A DNA stretch of 64,000 bases from Enterobacteriaceae bacterium (GTDB lineage: Bacteria > Pseudomonadota > Gammaproteobacteria > Enterobacterales > Enterobacteriaceae): NCBI GenBank assembly GCA_031253755.1, contig JAIRVT010000054.1:1-64000 (forward strand). The letters run 5' to 3'. The first letter of the stretch is position 1, and each line of letters starts with the position of its first letter. A model generated the notes under the pieces. That model saw only the letters and a list, made by a program, of their open reading frames with translations. It did no database searches and was not told where the DNA came from. Made by a program: the position numbers and the translations under genes. This document shows positions 28,632 through 38,185 of this stretch, in pieces.

Positions 28632-28836
28632 TTATTTAGATTCCCCCGTGCCAATATTATATTTCGCCATATAGTTGGCCAACGTTTTATCATCAGCGAT
28701 TTTACTTTCCTTTAATGCAGAGTAGACACCATGTTGATCGCCTTGCTTTTTATGCTGGCCTAGTTTCTCCTTGGCATGGACTTTATCGATGATGATCTTA
28801 AATCCGATAATTGCCTGCCGTTTTCGCTGAAGAAAT
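28632..28836 (-). pseudogene. Remnant of a PaiB/FMN-binding regulator, C-terminal end
   Basis: This minus-strand frame of about 67 codons has no start codon; an in-frame TAA lies just upstream. It reads RQAIIGFKIIIDKVHAKEKL, then GQHKKQGDQHGVYSALKESK, and ends YNIGTGESK. The G-F-x-I-x-I-x-x-x-x-x-K-x-KLGQ pattern followed by a helix resembles the C-terminal end of PaiB-type FMN-binding negative regulators. The rest of the gene (some 140 residues) is missing. It looks like a decayed gene at the cysB-acnA junction. Confidence 0.5.
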
Positions 28837-28925
28837 TAAGTGAGAAATGACACCAAATCAGCAAATGTTTAGTAATATGTTATGGTTAATGATGTTGCTG
28901 ATCAAAAATATAAGAAGGAGGAGTT

Positions 28926-31625
28926 ATGTCGTTTACATTAAAAACGGTCTGTGCTTCAACACTTTCTGTTATAAGTAAAAATTCTGCTGATAGTAAAACT
29001 TACCATTATTACAGCCTGCCGCTGTTATCTGAACAATTCGGGGAAATATCCCGCCTGCCGAAATCCCTGAAAGTCCTGCTCGAAAACCTTCTGCGCAACA
29101 TTGATGGCGATTCAGTTGTCGAAGAGGATTTGAAAGCACTGGTGGCATGGCAGGAAAGCGGTCATGCAGAGCGGGAAATTGCCTATCGTCCGGCACGGGT
29201 GCTGATGCAGGATTTTACCGGTGTGCCGGCAGTGGTGGATCTTGCCGCGATGCGGGAGGCTGTTTTGCGGCTTGGAGGCAATGTTGAACAAGTGAATCCT
29301 TTGTCTCCCGTCGATCTGGTGATTGACCACTCTGTTATGGTGGACAAATTCGGCACGGAGCAGGCGTTTACAGAAAACGTTCAGATTGAGATGGAACGTA
29401 ATTATGAACGCTACTTATTTTTACGCTGGGGGCAGAAAGCCTTTAACCGTTTCCGCGTTGTCCCTCCCGGAACCGGTATCTGCCATCAGGTTAACCTTGA
29501 ATATTTAGGCAAAACCGTCTGGCATGAAAACCATGCTGGTGAGGATTTCGCCTACCCTGATACGTTGGTCGGCACCGATTCTCATACCACGATGATTAAC
29601 GGACTCGGTGTTTTGGGATGGGGCGTTGGTGGCATTGAAGCGGAAGCTGCCATGTTGGGGCAGCCGATTTCTATGCTGATACCTGATGTGGTTGGTTTCA
29701 AACTGACCGGGAAATTGCGTGAAGGGATCACCGCGACGGATCTGGTACTGACTGTCACACAGTTGCTGCGTAAGCATGGAGTCGTGGGGAAATTTGTTGA
29801 ATTCTATGGTGATGGTTTGTCCGATTTGCCGTTGGCGGACCGGGCGACCATTGCCAACATGTCACCGGAATACGGTGCAACCTGTGGTTTCTTTCCGGTT
29901 GATGATATTACGCTGGACTATATGCGGTTAACCGGGCGCGATGAAGATGACATTGCGCTGGTTGAGGCTTATTGTAAACAGCAAGGATTATGGCGCGATG
30001 CCGGTGATGAACCTGTTTTCACCAGTTATCTTGAACTGGATATGTCTACGGTGGAAGCGAGTCTGGCAGGGCCAAAACGCCCTCAGGACAGGGTTTCGTT
30101 AAGTGATGTTCCGAAAGCTTTCCAGTCTGCTATGGAACTGGACACGCAGAAAAAACAGACGCAGCAGCCATCTGTACCTGTGACGTTCGATAATCACACT
30201 TTTTCCTTACAGGACGGTGCCGTTGTTATTGCCGCCATCACATCCTGTACCAATACGTCAAACCCCAGTGTTTTGATGACTGCCGGTTTACTGGCGAAAA
30301 ATGCAGTTGAAAAGGGCCTGCAACGGCAACCGTGGGTTAAAACGTCATTGGCGCCGGGTTCCAAAGTTGTCACTGACTATCTGAATCAGGCCGGTTTTAT
30401 GCCATATCTGGAAAAACTGGGTTTTAATCTGGTGGGATATGGCTGTACCACTTGCATTGGTAACTCAGGGCCATTGCCTGAGCCGATTGAAGCGGCGATC
30501 AAACAATCTGATCTGACCGTTGGTGCCGTACTTTCCGGTAACCGGAACTTTGAAGGGCGCATTCATCCTCTGGTGAAAACTAACTGGCTGGCTTCTCCGC
30601 CATTGGTCGTTGCCTATGCACTTTCCGGCAGTATGAAGAAAGATCTGACCAGAGAGCCGCTTGGGCAGGATCAGCAGGGTAATGATATCTACCTGAAAGA
30701 TATCTGGCCAACCAGTCAGGAAGTTGCGCAAGCCGTCGGTAAGGTCAGAACAGAAATGTTTCATCGGGAATACAGCGCTGTTTTTGACGGAGATGAAAAC
30801 TGGCAGGCACTGAATGTGGAAGGTTCGGCAACTTATGTCTGGCAGGACGATTCAACCTATATCCGTCTGCCACCTTTTTTCAGCGAGATGGCATCAGAGC
30901 CAGAGCCAATCAGTGATATCCATCAGGCTAATATCCTTGCCATTCTTGGCGATTCGGTGACAACCGATCACATCTCTCCGGCAGGTAATATCAAAGCAGA
31001 CAGCCCGGCAGGGCAATATTTGCAGGCGCATGGAGTTGCGGTGAAAGATTTCAACTCTTATGGTTCACGGCGTGGCAATCACGAAGTCATGATGCGGGGA
31101 ACATTTGCCAATATTCGTATCCGCAATGAAATGGTGCCCGGCGTTGAGGGCGGATATACACGGCATATTCCATCGCAAACTCAGCTAACTATCTATGATG
31201 CGGCGATGCGTTATCAGGACGAAAAAACACCGCTGGCGGTTATTGCCGGAAAAGAATATGGCTCTGGCTCCAGCCGTGACTGGGCGGCGAAAGGAACCCG
31301 GTTATTGGGCGTGAGAGTCGTGATTGCGGAATCTTTTGAACGTATTCACCGCTCTAACCTGATTGGCATGGGGGTATTGCCATTAGAATTTCCACAGGGT
31401 GTCAGTCGTGAGACACTGAACCTGACAGGAGATGAACAGATTGATATTACTGGATTAATTGACATACAGCCGGGACAGACGATTGCGGTGAAGATCACGT
31501 ATGTGGATGGAAAAGAAATTCTGATTGATACGCATTGCCGCATCGATACCAATACCGAGCTGAATTATTTCTATCATGGCGGCATATTGCACTATGTTAT
31601 CCGTAAGACATTGAGTTATCCGTAA
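28926..31625 (+). CDS. acnA: Aconitate hydratase A
   Basis: AcnA interconverts citrate and isocitrate in the TCA cycle; the apo-protein can bind RNA. The 899-aa protein has the three iron-sulfur cysteines ([12 protein letters not shown], then [12 protein letters not shown]). Other family motifs are [34 protein letters not shown]-like [13 protein letters not shown], and [23 protein letters not shown] before the ATG is strong. AcnA usually serves in stationary phase and stress. A terminator shared with ribA follows. Confidence 0.97.
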   Translation: MSFTLKTVCASTLSVISKNSADSKTYHYYSLPLLSEQFGEISRLPKSLKVLLENLLRNIDGDSVVEEDLKALVAWQESGHAEREIAYRPARVLMQDFTGVPAVVDLAAMREAVLRLGGNVEQVNPLSPVDLVIDHSVMVDKFGTEQAFTENVQIEMERNYERYLFLRWGQKAFNRFRVVPPGTGICHQVNLEYLGKTVWHENHAGEDFAYPDTLVGTDSHTTMINGLGVLGWGVGGIEAEAAMLGQPISMLIPDVVGFKLTGKLREGITATDLVLTVTQLLRKHGVVGKFVEFYGDGLSDLPLADRATIANMSPEYGATCGFFPVDDITLDYMRLTGRDEDDIALVEAYCKQQGLWRDAGDEPVFTSYLELDMSTVEASLAGPKRPQDRVSLSDVPKAFQSAMELDTQKKQTQQPSVPVTFDNHTFSLQDGAVVIAAITSCTNTSNPSVLMTAGLLAKNAVEKGLQRQPWVKTSLAPGSKVVTDYLNQAGFMPYLEKLGFNLVGYGCTTCIGNSGPLPEPIEAAIKQSDLTVGAVLSGNRNFEGRIHPLVKTNWLASPPLVVAYALSGSMKKDLTREPLGQDQQGNDIYLKDIWPTSQEVAQAVGKVRTEMFHREYSAVFDGDENWQALNVEGSATYVWQDDSTYIRLPPFFSEMASEPEPISDIHQANILAILGDSVTTDHISPAGNIKADSPAGQYLQAHGVAVKDFNSYGSRRGNHEVMMRGTFANIRIRNEMVPGVEGGYTRHIPSQTQLTIYDAAMRYQDEKTPLAVIAGKEYGSGSSRDWAAKGTRLLGVRVVIAESFERIHRSNLIGMGVLPLEFPQGVSRETLNLTGDEQIDITGLIDIQPGQTIAVKITYVDGKEILIDTHCRIDTNTELNYFYHGGILHYVIRKTLSYP

Positions 31626-31663
31626 AACATTAAGTTATCCGTAACATGCTGAAATAATCCATT

Positions 31664-31700
31664 CGTAGGGTATAAGTCGTCTTTCAAGTTGCTGTGATTT
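31664..31700 (+). repeat. Dispersed repeat, CTTTCAAGTTGC family (partial copy 4)
   Basis: TTCGTAGGGTATAAGTCGTC and CTTTCAAGTTGCTGTG in the acnA-ribA spacer. Confidence 0.6.
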
Positions 31701-31718
31701 TTAAAAAAACGACTGATT

Positions 31719-31756
31719 AAAAACTGCGCCCACACCGACGCAGTTTTTATTTTTTA
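31719..31756. terminator. Bidirectional terminator between acnA and ribA
   Basis: The stem AAAAACTGCG / CGCAGTTTTT (31719-31728, 31739-31748) has a run of As on one side and Ts on the other, so it can serve both convergent genes. Confidence 0.85.
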
Positions 31757-31783
31757 TTGAAATGGCCTTACCGGAAAGAAAAA

Positions 31784-32392
31784 CTAGCTGGATTTAAACA
31801 GTAAATGCCCCATTCGGCGGGCCTTTGTATCTAAATAGTAAGCGTTCTTAGGGTTACGACCAACAACCAGTGGTACTCGTTCAACGATGTTAATACCGGC
31901 TTCCAGCATAATCTCAACTTTTTGTGGATTATTCGTCAGGAGGCGGATGGCATTAACGCCCAGCAATTTATACATGTCCGAACACAGAGTGAAATCTCGT
32001 TCATCAGCGGCAAAACCCAACTGATGATTTGCTTCAACGGTATCAACACCTTGATCTTGCAATGCGTAGGCGCGAATTTTATTCAACAGACCTATATTGC
32101 GGCCTTCCTGCCGGTGATACAGCAGAATACCTCGACCTTCCCGGCTGATTTGTGACAACGCGGCTTCCAGTTGAAAACCACAGTCACACCTTAAACTAAA
32201 TAACGCATCTCCCGTCAGGCATTCTGAATGAATGCGGGATAAAACAGGTTCATCTCCTGAAATGTCACCATAAACGAGGGCAACATGGTCACGGCCTGTT
32301 TTAATCTCCTCAAACCCAATCATTAAAAAATCACCCCAGGGAGTGGGAAGTTTAGCTTCGGCTACTCGTTTTAGCTGTATATTTGTATTCAT
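31784..32392 (-). CDS. ribA: GTP cyclohydrolase II
   Basis: RibA opens GTP to the first riboflavin precursor, releasing formate and pyrophosphate. The 202-aa protein has the zinc cysteines in [20 protein letters not shown], the [13 protein letters not shown]-binding loop and [13 protein letters not shown] 32392 gives [16 protein letters not shown], four residues longer than the E. coli start at MQLKR. The open frame upstream to 32446 is unsupported. The pgpB gene that follows ribA in E. coli is missing. Confidence 0.96.
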   Translation of the reverse strand: MNTNIQLKRVAEAKLPTPWGDFLMIGFEEIKTGRDHVALVYGDISGDEPVLSRIHSECLTGDALFSLRCDCGFQLEAALSQISREGRGILLYHRQEGRNIGLLNKIRAYALQDQGVDTVEANHQLGFAADERDFTLCSDMYKLLGVNAIRLLTNNPQKVEIMLEAGINIVERVPLVVGRNPKNAYYLDTKARRMGHLLFKSS

Positions 32393-32838
32393 ATGTTGAT
32401 TTTCTCTTATTACAGCGCATGTACGCGCACGGATTATATCAGACATTATCCCCGTCGTCTTTCAAGCTGCCTCACCGCCGCGATACCGTTCGAAATCCAT
32501 AGGATATATGCCGTTGCCCGTAGGGAAAAGACTAGATAAAGAGACGTGCAAATAAAGCAGGTTAGAAACTCATTGCAATAATATTCACATGCTAAACTAT
32601 AAACGTATTTTGGGATGGCTTGGTGTCTTGAGCGGGGCTATTAAGGTAACCAGTGATGAAACTATAGACAGCAAAGGAGAATATGGTCACAAAAGGGGAG
32701 AAATATCGGGTGAGTACAATAAAAGACTTCCTTTGCCTAGATGAGAAATGCTAATTTAGCAACCCACTGTATTTGTTACAACCCAATACGTCTGTTATTT
32801 GGCATATGAATCAGCAACAATCGATAACAGGAAACAAT
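32393..32838. other. ribA-lapA divergent spacer
   Basis: About 445 bp contains a CTTTCAAG(C/T)TGC repeat copy (32452-32510), the ribA promoter side and the lapA promoter side. A 51-codon frame (32589-32744, MLNYKRILGW..KRLPLPR) has no ribosome site, so I do not call it a gene. The tract GGAGAAATATCGGGTGAGTA is not otherwise explained. E. coli has pgpB here. Confidence 0.4.
32452..32510 (+). repeat. Dispersed repeat, CTTTCAAGTTGC family (copy 5)
   Basis: CCCGTCGTCTTTCAAGCTGC and TTCGAAATCCATAGGATATA at the two ends of the copy, with a shorter middle than copy 2. Confidence 0.7.
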
Positions 32839-33153
32839 GTGAAATATTTTTTAATTTTATTACTGGCACTGGTTGTTTTTGTTATTTCCGTGACTTTGGG
32901 AGCAAATAATAATCAGGTAGTGGCCTTTAATTATCTGATAGCCAAAGGTAATTACTCAATATCTACTCTGCTGGCGATACTGTTTGCTATCGGTTTTGTT
33001 CTTGGATGGGGAATTTGCGGAGGGTTCTACCTGCGTGCCAGTCTGTCCTTAAGACGCGCAAAGCGCAAAATTAAGCGTCTGGAGACTCAATTGGAACAGC
33101 CGGTTGAATTATCCACCAAAACGGCGTCTCCCGTCGTCTTAAACAAGGAATAA
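32839..33153 (+). CDS. lapA: Lipopolysaccharide assembly protein LapA
   Basis: LapA is a small inner-membrane partner of LapB, working with it in lipopolysaccharide assembly and LpxC turnover. The 104-aa protein has two transmembrane segments (YFLILLLALVVFVISVTLG and STLLAILFAIGFVLGWGICG) and a basic coiled C-terminus (RRAKRKIKRLETQLE). GTG 32839 has AGGAA six bases upstream and starts as in E. coli (VKYFLILLL). The ATG at 32773 is far upstream and unsupported. lapB follows after six bases. Confidence 0.93.
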   Translation: MKYFLILLLALVVFVISVTLGANNNQVVAFNYLIAKGNYSISTLLAILFAIGFVLGWGICGGFYLRASLSLRRAKRKIKRLETQLEQPVELSTKTASPVVLNKE

Positions 33154-33159
33154 TTCTCC

Positions 33160-34329
33160 ATGTTAGAGCTGTTGTTTCTGTTGCTTCCCATTGCCGCAGC
33201 GTATGGTTGGTATATGGGGCGCAGAAGTGCTCAACACGATAAGCAACAATCCGCAAATCGCCTGTCTCGTGAATATGTCGATGGTGTTAACTTTCTACTT
33301 TCCAACCAGCAAGACAAAGCGGTGGATCTCTTTCTGGATATGTTAAAAGAGGACAGTTCCGCGTTTGAAGCACATTTAACGCTGGGAAATCTGTTCCGCT
33401 CCCGTGGCGAAGTCGAAAGAGCCATCCGCATCCACCAATCCCTTGTCGAAAGCGCTTCCCTGACATTTGAACAACGTTTGCTGGCGACGCAGCAACTCGG
33501 AAGAGATTATATGATAGCCGGGTTGTATGATCGGGCAGAAAATATGTTCCTTCAGTTAGTCGATGAAAAGGATTTTTGTGAAAATGCGTTTAATTCCCTG
33601 CTGACACTTTATCAAGCCACCAGTGACTGGCACAAAGCTATCGATATCGCGGAAAAATTAATCAAAATGGGCAAGCAGCATTTTCGGGAAGTGATTGCCC
33701 ATTTTTATTGCGAGTTAGCGCTGCAATGTATGGGGGACGATGATTTCAGTGATGCAGTAGGTTATCTGAACAAAGCCGCTCAGGCGGATAAAAACTGTGC
33801 CCGTGTTTCTATCATGTTCGGGCGCATTTACATCGCACAACAAGATTACCTTAAAGCGACTGAAGCATTAAAACGCATTATTGAACAGGATAAACAACTG
33901 GTCAGTGAATCCCTGCCGATGTTACAGGAGTGCTATCAGCACCTTGCACAACCACAGGAATGGGAAGATTTTATCCGGCGTTGTGTGGCAGAAGACTGCG
34001 GTGCGATTGCAGAGAGCCATTTAGCCGATATCGTTGAACAAAAAGAGGGGCGTGATACGGCCCAAACATACATCAACCGTCGGCTGGAACGTCACCCGAC
34101 TATGCGCCTGTTTTATCGTCTGATGGATTATCATCTGGCCGATGCAGAAGAAGGGCGTGCCAAAGAAAGTTTGTTCTTGTTACGTAATCTGGTGGGTGAA
34201 CAAATCCGCACAAAACCCGATTATCGCTGCCATAAATGTGGTTTTACTTCCCGCTCACTGTATTGGCACTGTCCTTCATGTCGTTCATGGGATACCGTCA
34301 AACCGATCCGTGGCTTGGATGGCCAGTGA
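33160..34329 (+). CDS. lapB: Lipopolysaccharide assembly protein LapB (YciM)
   Basis: LapB binds LpxC and FtsH and promotes LpxC degradation, so tuning LPS synthesis. The 389-aa protein has an N-terminal membrane anchor (ELLFLLLPIAAAYGWYMG). A long array of TPR helices (residues ~70-330) follows, and then a rubredoxin-like metal knuckle with CHKCGFTSRSLYWHCPSC. Both pairs of cysteines needed for metal binding are present. It follows lapA and precedes pyrF and yciH, as in E. coli. Confidence 0.96.
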   Translation: MLELLFLLLPIAAAYGWYMGRRSAQHDKQQSANRLSREYVDGVNFLLSNQQDKAVDLFLDMLKEDSSAFEAHLTLGNLFRSRGEVERAIRIHQSLVESASLTFEQRLLATQQLGRDYMIAGLYDRAENMFLQLVDEKDFCENAFNSLLTLYQATSDWHKAIDIAEKLIKMGKQHFREVIAHFYCELALQCMGDDDFSDAVGYLNKAAQADKNCARVSIMFGRIYIAQQDYLKATEALKRIIEQDKQLVSESLPMLQECYQHLAQPQEWEDFIRRCVAEDCGAIAESHLADIVEQKEGRDTAQTYINRRLERHPTMRLFYRLMDYHLADAEEGRAKESLFLLRNLVGEQIRTKPDYRCHKCGFTSRSLYWHCPSCRSWDTVKPIRGLDGQ

Positions 34330-34387
34330 CGGTGTCACATTATGTATGGCATTTCCATTGACGAAATTGTCACTTGCAAAATAATGC

Positions 34388-34436
34388 GATCAGCAAATTA
34401 ACAAGATCAGCAAAATAACATTATCAGCAAAATTAA
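34388..34436 (+). repeat. Triple 16-17-bp tandem repeat upstream of pyrF
   Basis: GATCAGCAAATTAACA, GATCAGCAAAATAACA and TATCAGCAAAATTAA follow one another directly before the pyrF ribosome site. They are near-identical and could affect the promoter or leader length between strains. Confidence 0.75.
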
Positions 34437-34446
34437 AGGTTGAAAA

Positions 34447-35193
34447 ATGACGTCTCAAATTTTAGGTAAACAGGTTGAATCACCTGTTGTTGTCGCGTTG
34501 GATTATGCTAATCAGGACGCGGCACTGGCATTTGTCGATAAGATTGATCCAAAATCCTGTCGCCTGAAAGTGGGTAAAGAGATGTTTACCTTGAATGGTC
34601 CGCAGTTTATTCGTGCCTTACATCAACGTGGTTTTGATGTGTTTTTGGATCTCAAATTTCATGATATCCCGAATACAACGGCAAGAGCCGTAGCAGCCGC
34701 AGCGGAATTGGGCGTTTGGATGGTCAATGTTCATGCCAGTGGCGGTGAAAGAATGATGACCGCGGCCAAAGAAGCATTGGTGTCTTATGGTAAAGATGCA
34801 CCATTGCTGATTGCTGTGACCGTCCTGACCAGTATGGAACAATCTGATCTGGCAGGCATCGGCATTGATGCGACACCTGCCCAGCATGCAGAACGTCTGG
34901 CAAAACTGACTCACCAGTGTGGATTGGATGGCGTGGTTTGTTCAGCTCATGAAGCGCAGCAACTAAAATCGCTATTTTGTCATGAACAGGCGGGTCAGTC
35001 ATTCAAACTGGTGACACCGGGTATTCGCCCGGAAGGTTCAGATGCCGGAGATCAACGCCGTATCATGACGCCGCCACAGGCAATGCAGGCAGGCGTGGAT
35101 TATATGGTCATCGGGCGACCGATTACCCGTGCCGAAAACCCGGCGCTGGCGTTGCAGCAAATCAATCAATCTATTGGGATCACGCATGGATAA
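34447..35193 (+). CDS. pyrF: Orotidine-5'-phosphate decarboxylase
   Basis: PyrF decarboxylates OMP to UMP, the last step of de novo pyrimidine synthesis. The 248-aa TIM barrel has the catalytic Lys in [12 protein letters not shown], the first motif [14 protein letters not shown], and the phosphate loop motif [22 protein letters not shown] seven bases before the ATG supports the start. yciH overlaps its last codons by eight bases, so the two are co-translated. Confidence 0.97.
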   Translation: MTSQILGKQVESPVVVALDYANQDAALAFVDKIDPKSCRLKVGKEMFTLNGPQFIRALHQRGFDVFLDLKFHDIPNTTARAVAAAAELGVWMVNVHASGGERMMTAAKEALVSYGKDAPLLIAVTVLTSMEQSDLAGIGIDATPAQHAERLAKLTHQCGLDGVVCSAHEAQQLKSLFCHEQAGQSFKLVTPGIRPEGSDAGDQRRIMTPPQAMQAGVDYMVIGRPITRAENPALALQQINQSIGITHG

Positions 35194-35515
35194 TAACTCG
35201 CGTCTGGTTTATTCGACCGATATTGGCCGCATTCAGGCAGAAAAGCCCGCATCTGTCCGTTCTAAAATCGCCAGTGATGGCATTGTGCGTATTCAACGCC
35301 AGACCAGCGGGCGTAAAGGCAAAGGCGTTTGTGTGATCACCGGAATTGATGCTGATGAGCAAACTCTCGCTAAACTGGCGGCTGAATTGAAGAAAAAATG
35401 TGGCTGTGGCGGTTCTGTTAAAGAGGGTGAAATTGAAATTCAGGGCGATAAACGCGACTTGCTGAAACAATTACTGGAAGCCAAAGGCATGAAAGTCAAA
35501 CTGGCCGGTGGCTGA
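35186..35515 (+). CDS. yciH: YciH, SUI1/eIF1-like translation factor
   Basis: This 109-aa protein has the SUI1/eIF1 fold: [42 protein letters not shown] and [22 protein letters not shown]. coli YciH is reported to act on start-codon fidelity and translation inhibition under stress. ATG 35186 overlaps pyrF; the earlier frame to 35129 is not supported. It is followed by a large palindromic repeat and a hairpin terminator. Confidence 0.94.
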   Translation: MDNNSRLVYSTDIGRIQAEKPASVRSKIASDGIVRIQRQTSGRKGKGVCVITGIDADEQTLAKLAAELKKKCGCGGSVKEGEIEIQGDKRDLLKQLLEAKGMKVKLAGG

Positions 35516-35544
35516 CACATTCCTTATTTTTTTATTTCATTGTA

Positions 35545-35655
35545 CCCATTACCTTTCAAGTTGCTATTTGCAAGACAACGTGAAGACTTATATCTCGCCG
35601 CTATTTCCCCGCTTTGCGGGGCGATATAACAGGCATCTTGAAGTTGGATTGGCAT
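35545..35655. repeat. Composite palindromic element with CCCCG core (copy 3)
   Basis: This element starts GTACCCATTACCTTTCAAGT, has the hairpin TATATC-CGC-TATTTCCCCG-CTTTG-CGGGGCGATATA, and ends GCATCTTGAAGTTGGATTGG. It joins features of the CTTTCAAGTTGC repeats and of the CCCCG palindromes, which suggests one repeat superfamily. Confidence 0.7.
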
Positions 35656-35689
35656 AAAAATGTGAATCGCTATTTACTATTTGTTTTAG

Positions 35690-35718
35690 CACTGCCGCTT
35701 ATACTGCGGCAGTGTGTT
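35690..35718. terminator. Hairpin between yciH and rnb
   Basis: GCACTGCCGC / GCGGCAGTGT-GTTTATTGTTC in the spacer between the convergent genes yciH and rnb. It is likely a shared terminator. Confidence 0.65.
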
Positions 35719-35789
35719 TATTGTTCTGGAAATTCCCGTTTTATTGGGTATTTTTTGTCATGTTAACAACTGTGTTAACAAAAAACGCG

Positions 35790-37730
35790 TTAACTGACAG
35801 GGCGTGCCACAATATTACGGGTTTCCATTCTGACTTCTTCAAGACGGACGCTGATAATATCATTCAGGCGATATACAGCTTCCCCTTTAATCAATACCGA
35901 ACCCGTCTCCTGACTGCATTGAAGTTCATCACGAACGGCATGCAGGAATGGCCCCGGAATAAAAGCGACTGCGCCATTGTCAACCAAACGAACGCGCAGG
36001 CCACCACGAGTGATATCAATGATTTCTGCGGCAAATGTCTTCTCTGTGCCGGCATGAGGCTTGAGGAAACGTGCGTAGAGCCAATCACCGACATCACGTT
36101 CAGCCATCCGGTTTGCCCGGCGGCGTTCAGATAATTGCAGGCAAATTTCTTCGGCAGGTTTTTCTGCGGCCGTTTGTTGGATAACCGCTTTCAGTAAACG
36201 GTGGTTGATAATATCACTGTACTTACGAATCGGTGATGTCCAGGTGGCGTAAGCATCAAAACCTAAGCCAAAATGAGGGCCCGGTTCAGTTTTGATTTCT
36301 GCAAAAGTCTGGAAACGACGAATGCGGCTATCGAGGAACTGGGTAGGGTATTTATCCAATTCGCGGCGTAATTCACAGAAACCGGCCAATTCCAGAAGGC
36401 TTTCTGAACACGTTTCAATATTATTTTCTTTCAGAACTTCAACAACCTGATCGATTTGTGTCGGTTCAAAACCGGTATGCACGTTATAGACACCGAAGCC
36501 TAACTTATCACGCAGGATTTTGGCAGCACACAGGTTGGCCGTGATCATCGCTTCTTCAACGATACGGTTTGCGGTACGGCGTTGTTCGATGACGATGTCA
36601 GTGACATTGCCACCCTCATCAAGAATAAACCGATAATCCGGGCGATCCTTAAAGACCAGCGCGTGTTGTTGGCGCCAATGGTTACGGCGTTCGCACATCT
36701 CTTTCAGCAGCGTGATTTGCTCAGTGACAGCGCCTGAGCTAGGTTGCCAGCCTTCCTTGCCTTCCAGCCAGTCAGAAATTTCGTCATAGGCCAGTTTGAA
36801 TTTTGACTCAACCCAGGCAGCAAAAAATTGAATATCATCGCCTAATTGCCCGTCTTCCAGAATGGAAACCTGACAAACCAGTGCAGGGCGGCGGACATTC
36901 GGACGCAGTGAGCATAAATCATCAGACAGTTTGCGGGGCAACATCGGAATGTTGAAACCCGGCAGATAGTTGGTAAAACTGCGTTGGTAAGCGATTTTAT
37001 CCAGTTCACTATCCGCTTTGATATAAGCGGTTGGGTCAGCGATGGCGATAGACAGTTTCAGGCTGCCATCACTGTTTTTGGTAATGTGCAGTGCATCATC
37101 CATATCTTCGGTGGTTGCACTGTCGATAGTGACAAAATCAAGTGAGGTCAGGTCGATGCGTTCAAGCGAGCCATCTTCCATTTGGCAGTCAATCATTGCC
37201 GGTGCTTCACGTTCCAGATTATGGCGTGTCAGGGTGACCCACCACGGCGCGTAATGATCATCGCCCTGAGTAATAAAACCGGTAATTTCAGCCTGAAAAC
37301 CACGGTCACCTTTCAGCGGGTGACGGCGCATTTCTGCAACCGCCCAATCGCCGTGGTTAAAATCATAGGTTATTTGACTGGCTGGCCGACAGAGAATGGC
37401 GTCTTTTAATAATGGGTGATCAGGAATAATCCAGAGGCGGTTGTCATTTTCTTTCTTCTGGACTCTGCCGACAAATCGGGTCAGGAAGGGTTCAATCAGG
37501 GTTTCCGGTTCGGCGACTTCTTTCTCTTTGTCAGTATGAATAGCGGCAGTAACACGATCACCATGCATCACTTTCTTCATATAGGGAGGAGGAATAAAGT
37601 AACTTTTTTGACCGTCGACTTCCAGAAAGCCGAAGCCTTTTTCGGTTCCCTTGACTAAACCTTCTACACGCAGAGTTTTATCATGGAGTTGCTGTTTTAG
37701 CTGGGCAAGCAGCGGATTATTTTGAAACAT
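35790..37730 (-). CDS. rnb: Exoribonuclease II
   Basis: RNase II degrades mRNA 3'-5' in a processive hydrolytic fashion. The 646-aa protein has two N-terminal cold-shock domains ([17 protein letters not shown]). The catalytic RNB domain follows, with the acidic residues in [16 protein letters not shown] and the long [25 protein letters not shown] segment. It ends with an S1 domain ([20 protein letters not shown]). ATG 37730 ([11 protein letters not shown]) agrees with the family start and the E. coli length of 644. The longer frame to 37802 is not supported. Confidence 0.96.
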   Translation of the reverse strand: MFQNNPLLAQLKQQLHDKTLRVEGLVKGTEKGFGFLEVDGQKSYFIPPPYMKKVMHGDRVTAAIHTDKEKEVAEPETLIEPFLTRFVGRVQKKENDNRLWIIPDHPLLKDAILCRPASQITYDFNHGDWAVAEMRRHPLKGDRGFQAEITGFITQGDDHYAPWWVTLTRHNLEREAPAMIDCQMEDGSLERIDLTSLDFVTIDSATTEDMDDALHITKNSDGSLKLSIAIADPTAYIKADSELDKIAYQRSFTNYLPGFNIPMLPRKLSDDLCSLRPNVRRPALVCQVSILEDGQLGDDIQFFAAWVESKFKLAYDEISDWLEGKEGWQPSSGAVTEQITLLKEMCERRNHWRQQHALVFKDRPDYRFILDEGGNVTDIVIEQRRTANRIVEEAMITANLCAAKILRDKLGFGVYNVHTGFEPTQIDQVVEVLKENNIETCSESLLELAGFCELRRELDKYPTQFLDSRIRRFQTFAEIKTEPGPHFGLGFDAYATWTSPIRKYSDIINHRLLKAVIQQTAAEKPAEEICLQLSERRRANRMAERDVGDWLYARFLKPHAGTEKTFAAEIIDITRGGLRVRLVDNGAVAFIPGPFLHAVRDELQCSQETGSVLIKGEAVYRLNDIISVRLEEVRMETRNIVARPVS

Positions 37731-38185
37731 AATATTCAGGCGAGTTAGTAATAAATTTATTATCGATAATTTAGCAGACAGTATTACGCGAATTGAGGGC
37801 ATCGGGCAAGTAACATCTTATCAAAGCACGAAAAAGTGTTAACGAAGACCAATAATTGTACTTTTTATGTATAAGGATCAATGAGTAACAATGATACAGG
37901 CTGCTGGTTATTTATTCAGTTGTCATTCGTTATAGTTTTATCACAGTAATATGATTAACATCGCTGCTTATATAAAAATATTTTTAGCAGGGTGGTTTAT
38001 TTGTATCAATCGACTTTCAATATGAGCACTTATATCTCCCCGCGAAGCAGGAAGATATAAGTGCTCATATTGTTTTTTTAAACTGCAACCTGAAGTTAGG
38101 TTGATATAAGTGAGTATTGTACATAGACATTCGCGATTAATTCTGCAACGTTATTATTTATTTGTAGAAAAATTCCGAGGTGTTT
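37731..38185. other. AT-rich spacer with a large hairpin
   Basis: This 455-bp spacer holds the rnb promoter side, the long palindrome at 38018-38079 and downstream DNA of the MOA-like protease gene. No credible reading frame is present. Confidence 0.5.
38007..38113. repeat. Large palindromic element with hairpin and T-tail (copy 4)
   Basis: 23-bp arms (38018-38040 and 38050-38072) differ at one position, followed by seven Ts (38073-38079). The ends ATCAATCGACTTTCAA and ACCTGAAGTTAGGTTGATAT are a degenerate form of the repeat family seen at 35545. As a terminator it would act on the plus strand, but no plus-strand gene feeds into it. Confidence 0.7.

Noticed and set aside
32589-32744. 51-codon frame in the ribA-lapA spacer (MLNYKRILGW to KRLPLPR)
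   Set aside because: No ribosome site before the ATG and no match that I recognise. It could be a real small protein or a remnant, but evidence is too weak.
32768-32785. Second Ter-like sequence (TTTGTTACAACCC)
   Set aside because: It shares only the GTTGTAAC core. The conserved ATG before the core and the CTAA after it are missing.
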